In this document: piece after piece, positions 1 to 7,113 of the stretch | Numbering within the stretch: the stretch's first letter is position 1 | Layout: each line of letters opens with the position of its first letter | DNA from: JAFGED01 sp964551295 | Lineage (GTDB): Bacteria; Chloroflexota; Anaerolineae; B4-G1 | Assembly (NCBI GenBank): GCA_964551295.1 | Contig: CAZKDJ010000125.1 | Coordinates: forward strand, 1 to 12,268 | Length of the DNA: 12,268 bases | Direction of reading: 5' to 3' | Notes under the pieces: generated by a model | What the model was told of the DNA's origin: nothing | The model's database searches: none | Seen by the model: only the letters and a program-made list of their open reading frames with translations | Program-made: the position numbers and the translations under genes

Positions 1-3
1 TTT

Positions 4-675
4 CTACTTTGTGATTGCCTCCAACTCCTGCACGACGTGCTCTGCATGGCTCAATGCGCTGGAGGAGAGATCGCGCCGGTCCCAGAACGTGCCCGTGTCA
101 ATCACGCCGCCCCCTTGGTCGCAGAAATCTATCATCCATTGGAAACACGTCTGACCATCGGCGATAGCGGCTTGATACTCGTTCCATGTCGGCACCAAGT
201 CGGGAACGGAGGATGGCGCGGTGCTTGCCGGGCGGTGGATAGTGTGGTCATATACCGTGGCACAGGAAACGTTTTCTCCCCCAGCCAACCTGTCGAACCA
301 GATTTTGATGGTCAACAGATCTTCTTTGGTCTGTCTGGCGTCGGCCAGGAAGATGGCCGCGACGCCTGAGGCGGGCGGCGGGGCAGCGGTGGCAGTTGGT
401 TGGGGTGGTGATGTTGGTTCTGGCGTGTCGGTTGGCAGCGGCGTTTCGGTCGGTTCCGGCGTGTTCGTGGGGCGGGACGTGGAAGTGGGTAACGGTGTGT
501 CTGTCGGCAGAGGCGTTTTGGTTGGTTCGGGTGTGTTCGTCGGGGTCTCCGTGGGCTCTGGTGTGTCTGTGAGAACCTCGGTAGGGACCATGGTTGGGGC
601 GGAAGTTGATTGGCAAGCCAGTGTGATGATGATTGCCCAACCTATTAGGACGAGCAGCAAAGTGCGGTTCTTCAT
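4..675 (-). CDS. Thr/Pro-rich lipoprotein, unknown C-terminal domain
   Basis: The 223-residue product begins MKNRTLLLVLIGWAIIITLAC, a short basic N-terminus, a hydrophobic stretch and a lipobox (T-L-A-C). It is therefore probably exported and lipidated at Cys21. Residues about 27-98 are a low-complexity linker of repeated TPEPT/TPLPT units, usually a flexible wall- or surface-spanning spacer. The remaining about 120 residues (from VAAIFLADARQ) form a small domain with three Cys and several Trp/Asp that I do not recognise. The ATG at 673-675 is preceded by an AGGAGAG ribosome-binding site (681-687 on the plus strand) and a promoter at 723-751. The stop is TAG at 4-6, so the gene is complete. 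It is divergent from the operon starting at 908. No enzymatic motif is visible. The lipoprotein call is firm and the function is unknown. Confidence 0.85.
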   Translation of the reverse strand: MKNRTLLLVLIGWAIIITLACQSTSAPTMVPTEVLTDTPEPTETPTNTPEPTKTPLPTDTPLPTSTSRPTNTPEPTETPLPTDTPEPTSPPQPTATAAPPPASGVAAIFLADARQTKEDLLTIKIWFDRLAGGENVSCATVYDHTIHRPASTAPSSVPDLVPTWNEYQAAIADGQTCFQWMIDFCDQGGGVIDTGTFWDRRDLSSSALSHAEHVVQELEAITK

Positions 676-680
676 GTCAG

Positions 681-687
681 CTCTCCT
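681..687 (-). promoter_or_regulatory. Ribosome-binding site of the minus-strand lipoprotein gene
   Basis: Read on the minus strand this is AGGAGAG, ending 5 nt before the ATG at 675-673. It fixes that ATG as the start. Confidence 0.7.
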
Positions 688-722
688 GTGTGATGGCTTT
701 TTGGCTGGGATAGCGTAGGGCC

Positions 723-751
723 ATGATAGCCTGGTTTTGACAAAGAGTCAA
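723..751 (-). promoter_or_regulatory. Sigma-70-type promoter for the minus-strand lipoprotein gene
   Basis: On the minus strand, TTGACT (746-751) and TATCAT (723-728) are separated by exactly 17 nt. They match the consensus -35 and -10 boxes at five of six positions each. Transcription would start near 716, giving a leader of about 40 nt before the ATG at 675. The -35 box lies inside a perfect inverted repeat (735-753), so a bound regulator could block or assist RNA polymerase. Confidence 0.55.
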
Positions 752-753
752 AA
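735..753. repeat. Perfect 7-bp inverted repeat, candidate operator
   Basis: TTTTGAC (735-741) and GTCAAAA (747-753) are perfect inverted arms around the 5-nt spacer AAAGA. The repeat overlaps the -35 box of the divergent lipoprotein promoter. Size and position fit a dimeric regulator site. It could also be fortuitous in an A/T-rich intergenic patch. Confidence 0.4.
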
Positions 754-894
754 TTGCTTTTCCGGCCCTGGGCCAGAGGTCAAGGTCGTACAACGGGTAA
801 TGGGTGGGATCGCATGTGAGTCGTCGGCATCATGATTGGACAAACCGGGGAAATTGAAGTAAATTATACCTTGGTTTGCTTGCTTCCAACTCAT

Positions 895-903
895 AAAGGA
901 GGT
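895..903 (+). promoter_or_regulatory. Strong ribosome-binding site that decides the start at 908
   Basis: AAAGGAGGT lies 4-5 nt before the ATG at 908. The in-frame upstream GTG at 902 lies within this Shine-Dalgarno sequence and so cannot be the start. Confidence 0.8.
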
Positions 904-907
904 GCCC

Positions 908-2281
908 ATGAGCCACTGTCCCAGTTGCGGGCGGTACGCCGGCCCGTACGAAGCGTGCCCCTACTGCGGCGCTCATCTTGCCGGGCGGATGCCCGTTCGC
1001 CTGGTCAAGGTCGCTGCCATTCTGCTGGCTACTGCAGGCTTGGTTCTCCTTTGGTTTGCCGCCACCCGGGCCGAGGTGGACCTGATCCAGATCGGGCAGG
1101 CCGGCGCAACGATGAACATGGCCTACGTGCGGCTGGAGGGGCGTTGCACGCGCGAGCCTGCATACGATCCCGAGAGCGATTACCTCAGCTTTTGGCTGGA
1201 GGACGACACGGGCGAGATCCGCGTGTCGGCCTACCGGGCCGAGACGCGGCAGCTTATCGAGCAGGGCCGTGTGCCCGCACTGGGCGACGTGGTGGAGGTG
1301 ACGGGGACGCTGCGCGTGCGGGAGGACTTTTACGCGCTGACCGTCAACGTACCCGAACAGCTCAGGATCACGCGCGCCGATCCGGTGGACTTGGCCATCG
1401 GCGCCATCGAGCCCTCCGACCTTTACTTGCGCGTGCGGGTGCGCGGCGAGGTGCGCAGCGTCTACGAGCCCTACGAGGGATTGACGCTGGTCACCGTCCG
1501 CGACGAGACGGGTGAGATACCGATTGCCTTGAGCGAGGATCTGGTCGCGCTCAGCGGTGCTTTGCCGGCTGTGTCTCCTGGCCAGGTGGTAGAGGTCGTG
1601 GCAGCCGTATCCCTGTACGGCGACACGCCGCAGCTCGTCCTTGCTTCCGTCGCCGATGTCGTCGTGCTCGACGAGAGCGTGCGCGTCGTCGCCGAGAAAA
1701 ATATCGGCGACCTGTCCTCCGAGGATGTGGGCCAGCCGGTTGTCGTGCGGGGCAGCGTCCTCGAAGTGAACCCCTTCTCCGCTGGCGTCAAGTTCACGCT
1801 GGACGATGGCAGCGGCTCGGTTAGCCTACTTCTGTGGCAGGACGTCTACGACGCGCTGCCCGATCCGGCGGCGCTGGGCATAGGAGCGGAGCTCCAGGTG
1901 CAGGGACGGATCTCTGAGTACGAGGACGAGTTGGAGGTGGTTCCCGAGCTGGCCGAGGATGTGCAGGTTCTTGCCGCCGCACCTGCGCCGCCCGAGACGA
2001 CCGTCGGCGCGCTGACGACCGCCGATGTGGGGCGCGTGGTGACGCTGCGCGGGACGCTGGGCGAGCGGGAGATTTTTTCGAGCGGGGTCAGGTTCCGGTT
2101 GGATGACGGTACCGGCACCATCATCCTGCTTCTGTGGCAGAACGTCTACGACGAGACCCCTGGCGCCGAGCGGCTGGCGACTGGCGTGCAGATCGAGGTG
2201 ACCGGGCAGATCGAGGAGTACCGGGGCGAGTTGGAGATCGTCCCTGGGGCGGGTGGAGTGAGGTTAATCGGTGGAGATTAG
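908..2281 (+). CDS. Membrane-anchored zinc-ribbon protein with four OB-fold-like repeats
   Basis: The 457-residue product opens with a zinc ribbon (C4-P-S-C7 and C17-P-Y-C20), then R/K residues and one membrane helix (about 33-52). The positive charges before the helix suggest a cytoplasmic ribbon and a large outside part. That part holds four repeats of about 90 residues (about 60-155, 161-254, 264-355, 366-454), each of the form 'V.V.G.(V/L)....F.L.D.TG.I...L..........G..V.V.G.I..Y.(G/D)ELE(V/I)VP'. These read as OB-fold beta-barrels of the tRNA_anti/BOF kind. Repeats 3 and 4 are closest to each other and to the first repeat of the next gene (LDDG(S/T)G, LLLWQ(D/N)VYD). OB-folds often bind nucleic acid or oligosaccharide, but the ligand here is unknown. 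It is the first gene of a likely four-gene operon, and its stop (2279-2281) overlaps the next gene's Shine-Dalgarno sequence. Confidence 0.85.
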   Translation: MSHCPSCGRYAGPYEACPYCGAHLAGRMPVRLVKVAAILLATAGLVLLWFAATRAEVDLIQIGQAGATMNMAYVRLEGRCTREPAYDPESDYLSFWLEDDTGEIRVSAYRAETRQLIEQGRVPALGDVVEVTGTLRVREDFYALTVNVPEQLRITRADPVDLAIGAIEPSDLYLRVRVRGEVRSVYEPYEGLTLVTVRDETGEIPIALSEDLVALSGALPAVSPGQVVEVVAAVSLYGDTPQLVLASVADVVVLDESVRVVAEKNIGDLSSEDVGQPVVVRGSVLEVNPFSAGVKFTLDDGSGSVSLLLWQDVYDALPDPAALGIGAELQVQGRISEYEDELEVVPELAEDVQVLAAAPAPPETTVGALTTADVGRVVTLRGTLGEREIFSSGVRFRLDDGTGTIILLLWQNVYDETPGAERLATGVQIEVTGQIEEYRGELEIVPGAGGVRLIGGD

Positions 2282-2288
2282 GAGGAGC

Positions 2289-3128
2289 ATGGTGCGAAAA
2301 GTGTGGTCTGCGAGTATTGTGATTCTGTCGTTGGTCACGGTGACGGGGTGCGGATGTGCAGATCAGCCAACGGCGACGACAAAGCCGTTGCCGACCGCTG
2401 TCTTGGCGACGACTGCGCCGACAGATGTCCCAACGGCGACACCTACGCCGTTCCCAACGGATACACCTGAGCCGACGCGTACGCCCACGCCGACCGATAC
2501 GCCCGAACCAACGCTTACACCTACACCCGAGGTGGTGCTGGCGCGCATCGGCGACGTTACCGCCGGACGTATCGGCGAGGAGGTGACGGTGGAGGGGGAG
2601 GTGGTCGGCACGGAGAGCTTTTCGGCGGGCTTCAAGTTCACGCTGGATGACGGCACGGGTCGGGTCATCCTTCTGATGTGGCACGATGTGTACGACGACT
2701 GCTGGGATGCGCCGAAGATTAACCTGGGCGCGCGGGTGCGTGCTACGGGTGAGGTCGGCGAGTATGACGGAGAGTTGCAGATTCAGCCGGGATTCGGCGG
2801 CGACGTGGAGGCCGTCGAGGGGGCTGCGCCCTGGGCTCCCGCACGTGATAGCGGCTCTCTCTCTGGCGACGACGAGGGCCAGCGGGTGATGATCGAGGGC
2901 AGCGTCATCCGTGTGGAGGGCAGAGATACGTGGGCCAAGGTCTTTGTCGGGGACGAGACCGGCCAGGTGCTGGTATTCATCTATGAGAACGTGCTCGCCC
3001 GCATCCCCGGCAACACCGCGCTGGGCCATGAGGGCACACGCGTGCGCGTCGTCGGCACGGTGGAAAGATACGGCGGCGATCTGGAGGTCGTGCCGGCCTT
3101 GCCGTACGACGTGGTGGTGTTGGAATAA
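2289..3128 (+). CDS. PT-rich lipoprotein with two OB-fold-like repeats
   Basis: The 279-residue product has a signal sequence ending in the lipobox V-T-G-C, so it is probably lipidated at Cys21. A Thr/Pro linker follows (about 27-80), then two OB-fold-like repeats (about 86-175 and 188-277). The first carries FTLDDGTG followed by LLMWHDVYDD, nearly the same as repeats 3-4 of the preceding protein. The second is more diverged (VGDETGQVLVFIYENV). AGGAGG at 2280-2285 supports ATG 2289 (3-nt spacing) or GTG 2292 (6-nt spacing). The in-frame GTG at 2271 lies upstream of the Shine-Dalgarno sequence and inside the previous gene, so it was not chosen. The gap to the preceding stop is 7 nt, indicating co-transcription. 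It probably arose by duplication from its neighbour, swapping the membrane helix for a lipid anchor. The binding target is unknown. Confidence 0.83.
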   Translation: MVRKVWSASIVILSLVTVTGCGCADQPTATTKPLPTAVLATTAPTDVPTATPTPFPTDTPEPTRTPTPTDTPEPTLTPTPEVVLARIGDVTAGRIGEEVTVEGEVVGTESFSAGFKFTLDDGTGRVILLMWHDVYDDCWDAPKINLGARVRATGEVGEYDGELQIQPGFGGDVEAVEGAAPWAPARDSGSLSGDDEGQRVMIEGSVIRVEGRDTWAKVFVGDETGQVLVFIYENVLARIPGNTALGHEGTRVRVVGTVERYGGDLEVVPALPYDVVVLE

Positions 3129-3145
3129 CCGTGTGGAGTTCTGGG

Positions 3146-5332
3146 ATGCGCAAGCGAATTTTGACGGTGGTTGTCGTTGGGCTGGTCTTGGGGTTCGGGT
3201 GTGGAACCACGCCTCAGCCGACGACGACGCTGACGCCTACCGTTACCCTAGCTCCTTCGAAACCTGCGTCAACGGCTACGTCGAGGCCTACTGCGACGCC
3301 GGTGCCTCCCACGCCTACACTGACTTTGATGCCTACCCCAATTCCGCCCACGTTGACTCCTGCCGCGTCTCCCGCGCCGGTTCCCAAATCGCGCGCCGAT
3401 TGGATATCGTACACCAACTCTAACAACGTGAGCGGCGTGGCCTTTGACGGCGACGGGTACCTGTGGGCGACGACTGGCGGCGGGGTCGTTCGTTGGAACC
3501 TGGCCGACGGCACGTACGAAAAGTACACGTCAGAGGATGGGCTGCCCGGTCACACGGTTACCTCTGTTGCCGCGGCGACTGATGGCACCTTGTGGTTTGG
3601 CACGTTGAGCGGCGTCGTGCATTTCGATAGGGAGGCAGCTTCCGCCGGGGGCGCTCCAGACGATGTATGGGGGGCCTATACCTGGGCCGATGGCTTGCCC
3701 GGCAATTGGATTACGTCTGTCGCCGTGGCGCTTGATGGTACGGTGTGGGCTGGTACCCTGAGGGAGGGAGTGGCTCGTTTCGATGGCACGACCTGGATCG
3801 CCTACGATACAGAAGACGGCTTGGTGAGCAACGACGTCCGTGCTATCGCGGTCTCTCCCGACGAGGAAGTCTGGTTTGGCACGTGTGCGCTGTGGGGTCC
3901 CGCCAGCCATGAGCCTCCCCCTTGTTTCGGCGTCTCTCGACTTGACGCTCCTGATAGAGCGTGGACGACCTACACCGTGGAGGATGGGCTGGCGAACAAC
4001 CGGGTCAACGCCATCGCCATAGCCCCTGACGGTGCGGTGTGGTTTGGTACCGGTCCGCTGGATTACTACCCCTGGGACGAGCAGCCTGGGGAGGGGGGTG
4101 TTTCTCGGTTTGATCCTTCGGCCGACTCGGGACACGGGGGCGAAGGCGCTCCTGACGGAGGCGCTCCTGACGGAGCGTGGACGACCTACACTGTGGAGGA
4201 TGGCTTGGCCGATAACTGGGTCAACAGTATCGTCGTAGCGCCCGATGGAGCGCTGTGGTTTGGCACCGCCAGCGGTCTCTCCCGCTTTGACCCTTCGGCA
4301 AGCTCAGGGCAAGGCGGGGAGGCGTGGCAGACGTACACGGTGGCCGATGGTCTGGCGGATGATGAGGTGATAGCGCTCGCTGCAGCTCCTGATGGCACGA
4401 TCTGCGCCGGCACGGGCAGAGGCCTCTCTTGCTTCGATGGTGTCACGTGGACGACCTACGTCGCCGATGGTCCGGTCACAAATAACGTTCCCGCCATCGC
4501 CGTGGGTCCCGATGGGACGGTGTGGGCCGGCAGCGGCGAGCCGATACCTAGCCCCGAGTCCTTGGGGCGTGGCATCTCCCGCTTCGATGGAAAATCCTGG
4601 ACCGCGTATACTAAAGGTGACGGCTTAGCGGACAACACCGTCGTGTCTATCGCTGTGGCGCCCGGTGGGACGGTGTGGGCCGCCACGGGCGACCCTGACG
4701 AGGAACCGACCGGTGTCTCGTACTTTGATGGGGAGGCGTGGACGATCTACACGACGGATGATGGCCTGGCGAGCGACGACGTCCGCTCTATCGCGATAGG
4801 GCCGGACGGCGTGGTGTGGTTCGCCTCTCGGCATGGTCTCACCAAATATGATGGCGAGGCGTGGAAGGTTTACGATATCTCTGCTATTCGCGTCGCCGTG
4901 GGGCCGGATGGTGTGGTGTGGCTCGCGGACGACGACGGCGTCGTCTCCCGATTTGTCCGGGGGAAGAGCTATCCCGTGAGAGGCGTCCTGGCGAGTGGCA
5001 GGGTTCAGTGCATGGCTGCGGGTCCAGATGGTACGGTGTGGATTGGCACCTCAAATGCCGGTGTTTCCTACTTTGATGGTGGGTCATGGACGACCTACAC
5101 GACCGACGATGGGGTTGTGGATTACTATATCACCGGCATCGTGGTGGCTCCCGATGGGGTGGTGTGGGTTGCCACCAGTAGCGGCGTCTCCCGCTTCGAC
5201 AGCGGGGCTTGGGTGTCCTTCACCCAGGCGGATGGACTGGCGAGCAACTACGTGCGTTCGGTCGCCGTAGGGCCGGATGGTGCGGCGTGGTTTGGCACCG
5301 GGGGCGGCATCTCGCGGTACTTGCCAGATTGA
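3146..5332 (+). CDS. Lipoprotein with 14 two-component-regulator-type propeller blades
   Basis: The 728-residue product starts MRKRILTVVVVGLVLGFGCG, a signal peptide with a probable lipid-modified Cys19. The lipobox is imperfect. A Thr/Pro linker covers about 22-80. From about residue 85 to the end there are 14 repeats of the type 'W..YT..DGL..N.V..IAV.PDG.VWFGT..GVSRFDG', the Reg_prop signature of the sensor part of hybrid two-component proteins. Fourteen blades fit two seven-bladed propellers. No histidine kinase, response regulator or output domain follows, so this is a stand-alone outside propeller, perhaps for ligand or polysaccharide binding. ATG 3146 has GGAG 7 nt upstream (3135-3138). 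The alternative GTG 3131 has no clear ribosome-binding site. Two blades carry extra low-complexity loops encoded by repeat DNA (4115-4174 and 4292-4314). It lies 17 nt after the preceding gene and 13 nt before the next. Confidence 0.88.
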   Translation: MRKRILTVVVVGLVLGFGCGTTPQPTTTLTPTVTLAPSKPASTATSRPTATPVPPTPTLTLMPTPIPPTLTPAASPAPVPKSRADWISYTNSNNVSGVAFDGDGYLWATTGGGVVRWNLADGTYEKYTSEDGLPGHTVTSVAAATDGTLWFGTLSGVVHFDREAASAGGAPDDVWGAYTWADGLPGNWITSVAVALDGTVWAGTLREGVARFDGTTWIAYDTEDGLVSNDVRAIAVSPDEEVWFGTCALWGPASHEPPPCFGVSRLDAPDRAWTTYTVEDGLANNRVNAIAIAPDGAVWFGTGPLDYYPWDEQPGEGGVSRFDPSADSGHGGEGAPDGGAPDGAWTTYTVEDGLADNWVNSIVVAPDGALWFGTASGLSRFDPSASSGQGGEAWQTYTVADGLADDEVIALAAAPDGTICAGTGRGLSCFDGVTWTTYVADGPVTNNVPAIAVGPDGTVWAGSGEPIPSPESLGRGISRFDGKSWTAYTKGDGLADNTVVSIAVAPGGTVWAATGDPDEEPTGVSYFDGEAWTIYTTDDGLASDDVRSIAIGPDGVVWFASRHGLTKYDGEAWKVYDISAIRVAVGPDGVVWLADDDGVVSRFVRGKSYPVRGVLASGRVQCMAAGPDGTVWIGTSNAGVSYFDGGSWTTYTTDDGVVDYYITGIVVAPDGVVWVATSSGVSRFDSGAWVSFTQADGLASNYVRSVAVGPDGAAWFGTGGGISRYLPD
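4145..4174 (+). repeat. Tandem duplication of a 15-bp unit inside the propeller gene
   Basis: GGCGCTCCTGACGGA occurs twice in direct succession (4145-4159 and 4160-4174). It adds the residues GAPDG twice to a loop between two blades. Related shorter versions occur at about 3649-3664 (GGCGCTCCAGACGATG) and 3949-3963 (GCTCCTGATAGAGCG), also between blades. The unit is partly self-complementary (GCTCC...GGAGC). Confidence 0.75.
4292..4314 (+). repeat. Short dispersed-repeat-like insert in the propeller gene
   Basis: The segment contains TTCGGCAAGCTCAGGGC and encodes DPSASSGQGG, a loop that breaks the blade pattern. A related copy at 4115-4137 matches at 17 of 23 positions and encodes DPSADSGHGG. 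From memory, the core 'TTCG(A/G)CAAGCTCAGG' resembles a short repeat scattered through many bacterial genomes, including inside genes. That recognition was not checked by a search. Confidence 0.5.
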
Positions 5333-5345
5333 CTGGGAAAAGCAG

Positions 5346-6680
5346 ATGATGATAACCGTAGGTGATATGGCGTTGATGTTGGCGGTCTCTGTTGCCGGCG
5401 CGGCGGTGGCCTCGTTGCTATCGATCGTGCCAGCGCTGCACATCTACAACGTGGCTGGGTTCATCGTGCTGGCGATGGGCGCGCTGGACGAGTTCGTGCC
5501 GCCGGAGCTTTTAGCGATGTTCTTTCTGGGGCTGATCACCGGCTACGCTATGCTGAACACCATCCCCAGCATCTTTTTCTCCGCGCCAGACGATTCGACC
5601 GTCTTTGTCGTCCTGCCGGGGCAAAAGTACCTGCTCCAGCAACGGGGGTACGAGGCGGTGGTGCTGACCGGCGTCGGGAGCCTAGGGGGTATCGCGGTGC
5701 TGGCGCTGCTGACGCCGGTCGCTTCGACTCTCTTCCCGGCGCTGCGGGCCATCCTCCAGCCGCACCTGCATTGGATCCTGTGGACGGTAATCGCCTACAT
5801 GCTCATCTCCGAGTGGCCCAAGGGCTCTGACCGCGCCCCGGCCGGGTTGCGTCGCTGGTGGGATGGCTGGAAGAGCCTGACGGCGGGACTGATCACCTTT
5901 TTGCTTTCGGGCACCTTGGGCTTTGTGCTGCTCTACCGTAGCTTGGTGCCGGTGACGGTCGCCTATCAGAACCTGCTTCCGGCCTTTATCGGACTCTTTG
6001 CCGTGCCGTGGGTTTTGCAGAACATCCTTTCAAAGATCGACTTGCCGGAACAGCACATCGCCAGGTCGGTGGACGCAACGCCGTGGTTGGTTTTTCGCGG
6101 GACGTTTGCCGGCGCGCTGGGCGGGCTCTTTGCCGCCTTCTTTCCCGTCGTGACCGGCGGCATTGGCGGCTTCCTCGCCGGTCACGCCACAGCGCAGCGG
6201 GACGACCGGCTGTTCATCATCTCGCAGGGGGCATCCAAGGTGGTTTACTATGTGGGCGGCTTTTTGTTCTTTTTCGTGCCGGGGCTGCACCTAACCCGAG
6301 GTGGGATGGCGTGGATGTTGAGCAGCGTGTGGTCTTCGTACACGCCGCAGGTCTATTATCTGGCGGTGGCGGCTGTCGTGCTCTCTGGGGTCCTTTCCTT
6401 TTTTCTTCTTCTGCTGATGGCGCGCTTGGTGATCAAGTTGATCGCCAAGGTACACTACAGGTGGGTCAGCGCAGGCACGTTGGCGGTGCTCCTGGCCATC
6501 GTGATCGGGATGACCGGGTGGGGTGGCTTGCTTATCTGCGCCGTCGCCACAGGCATTGGACTCATTCCCGTCTTGTGGGGCTCCCGCCGGATGAACTGCA
6601 TGGGCGTTTTGTTGCTGCCGATCGCGCTGAATATGGTGGGAGCAGGTGGGACGGTGGCAGGATGGCTGGGACTGATCTAG
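5346..6680 (+). CDS. TctA/DUF112-type multi-spanning membrane protein
   Basis: The 444-residue, strongly hydrophobic product has about 10-12 membrane segments. Its N-terminal half carries the hallmarks of the short TctA-like (DUF112) family: SIVPALHIYNVA near the N-terminus, then IPSIFFSAPDDSTVFVVLPG and GYEAVVLTGVGSLGG. Classical TctA is the large permease subunit of tripartite tricarboxylate transporters, but it works with TctB and a periplasmic TctC. Neither is encoded here, and this protein is shorter than the usual about 500 residues, as in archaeal stand-alone members. The substrate is therefore unknown. ATG 5346 or 5349 follows a weak GGGA. The longer frame from 5277 would run back into the propeller gene and adds a non-hydrophobic, arginine-containing leader, so it was not used. 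It is the last gene of the operon and ends with TAG at 6678-6680. Confidence 0.8.
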   Translation: MMITVGDMALMLAVSVAGAAVASLLSIVPALHIYNVAGFIVLAMGALDEFVPPELLAMFFLGLITGYAMLNTIPSIFFSAPDDSTVFVVLPGQKYLLQQRGYEAVVLTGVGSLGGIAVLALLTPVASTLFPALRAILQPHLHWILWTVIAYMLISEWPKGSDRAPAGLRRWWDGWKSLTAGLITFLLSGTLGFVLLYRSLVPVTVAYQNLLPAFIGLFAVPWVLQNILSKIDLPEQHIARSVDATPWLVFRGTFAGALGGLFAAFFPVVTGGIGGFLAGHATAQRDDRLFIISQGASKVVYYVGGFLFFFVPGLHLTRGGMAWMLSSVWSSYTPQVYYLAVAAVVLSGVLSFFLLLLMARLVIKLIAKVHYRWVSAGTLAVLLAIVIGMTGWGGLLICAVATGIGLIPVLWGSRRMNCMGVLLLPIALNMVGAGGTVAGWLGLI

Positions 6681-6734
6681 GGCGTTCTTTTCTCTCCAAT
6701 CCACAACTGGTGGGTCCCACGTTTTAGAGGTAGC

Positions 6735-6824
6735 GCCAACCAAATTCCAACTATCTTGCACCAATCTCTACTCCAGTCCCAACCAACGCCAACGGTTTTG
6801 GGCTGTTTTTTGTGTTACCATAGG
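6735..6824 (+). promoter_or_regulatory. Promoter-like module, copy 1 (shared with 10896-10984)
   Basis: This block aligns with the region upstream of the osmC-like gene. AATTCCAACT (6743-6752), ACCAA, CCAACCA (6779-6785), GGCTG and GTGTTAnnATAG occur in the same order, with spacings equal to within 1 nt. The AATTCCAACT-flanking 18 bp match at 16 positions. TACCAT (6816-6821) sits where a -10 box would be, 40 nt before the ATG at 6862. No good -35 hexamer is visible, so the conserved upstream blocks may be activator or operator sites. Confidence 0.5.
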
Positions 6825-6861
6825 GGTAAGCTGTTTAGGATTTGAGGACAAGGAGGTAGAG

Positions 6862-7113
6862 ATGGGAAACGAGAATGGAACAAATGTTGGCATGTTCACG
6901 TGTAATCCTTTTCGCGACTGCCGGAGATGCCCGAAGCGTGGGGGCTGGTCTCACCGGACGAATGGGACCAGACGGATTGACTGGGTGCGGGCAAAGGGTC
7001 CTGCGGCCCGCAGAACCTGTAGATCGAAGAAAAAGAGTCCGTGCCGTGTTTTCTCAGTAGGGATCTCGAAGAGCTTGGAGAGGCTAGAATGGGCGAGCTT
7101 CAGTACATTCTGA
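6862..7113 (+). CDS. Doubtful small hypothetical ORF, possibly a gene remnant
   Basis: The ATG has a strong AAGGAGGT 4 nt upstream (6850-6857) and a promoter-like module before it, so something was, or is, translated from here. The 83-residue product (MGNENGTNVGMFTCNPFRDC...) is rich in Arg and Lys, has a CNPFRDCRRC cysteine cluster and matches nothing I know. The last 25 nt overlap the response regulator gene in another frame. The other two frames also contain plausible stretches (for example PEMPEAWGLVSPDEWDQTD ending at 6980), so this may be a frameshifted relic of an older gene instead of a functional one. Confidence 0.3.
   Translation: MGNENGTNVGMFTCNPFRDCRRCPKRGGWSHRTNGTRRIDWVRAKGPAARRTCRSKKKSPCRVFSVGISKSLERLEWASFSTF

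Noticed and set aside
410..590. Short periodic repeats that could suggest a CRISPR array
   Set aside because: The periodicity is that of Thr/Pro codon repeats (units of about 12-18 nt) inside a gene. There are no unique spacers of regular length.
221..718. Plus-strand ORF with many VGSGVSVGSG repeats
   Set aside because: It is the antisense reading of the TPEPT-repeat linker of the minus-strand lipoprotein. It has no ribosome-binding site. The same applies to the minus-strand ORF at 2363-2668.
836..866. Plus-strand promoter TTGGAC/TAAATT ahead of the gene at 908
   Set aside because: The boxes match the consensus poorly and several alternative spacings are equally possible, so no position is claimed.
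6710..6725. GTGGGTCCCAC followed by GTTTT as a terminator of the 908-6680 operon
   Set aside because: Only about 4 bp can pair around a 3-nt loop and the T-run is four long, too weak to call.
6875..7060. ORF with TGRMGPDGLTGCG, considered as a DUF5320-like protein
   Set aside because: The Gly/Met pattern is too short and irregular, the frame has no own ribosome-binding site, and the context does not support it.
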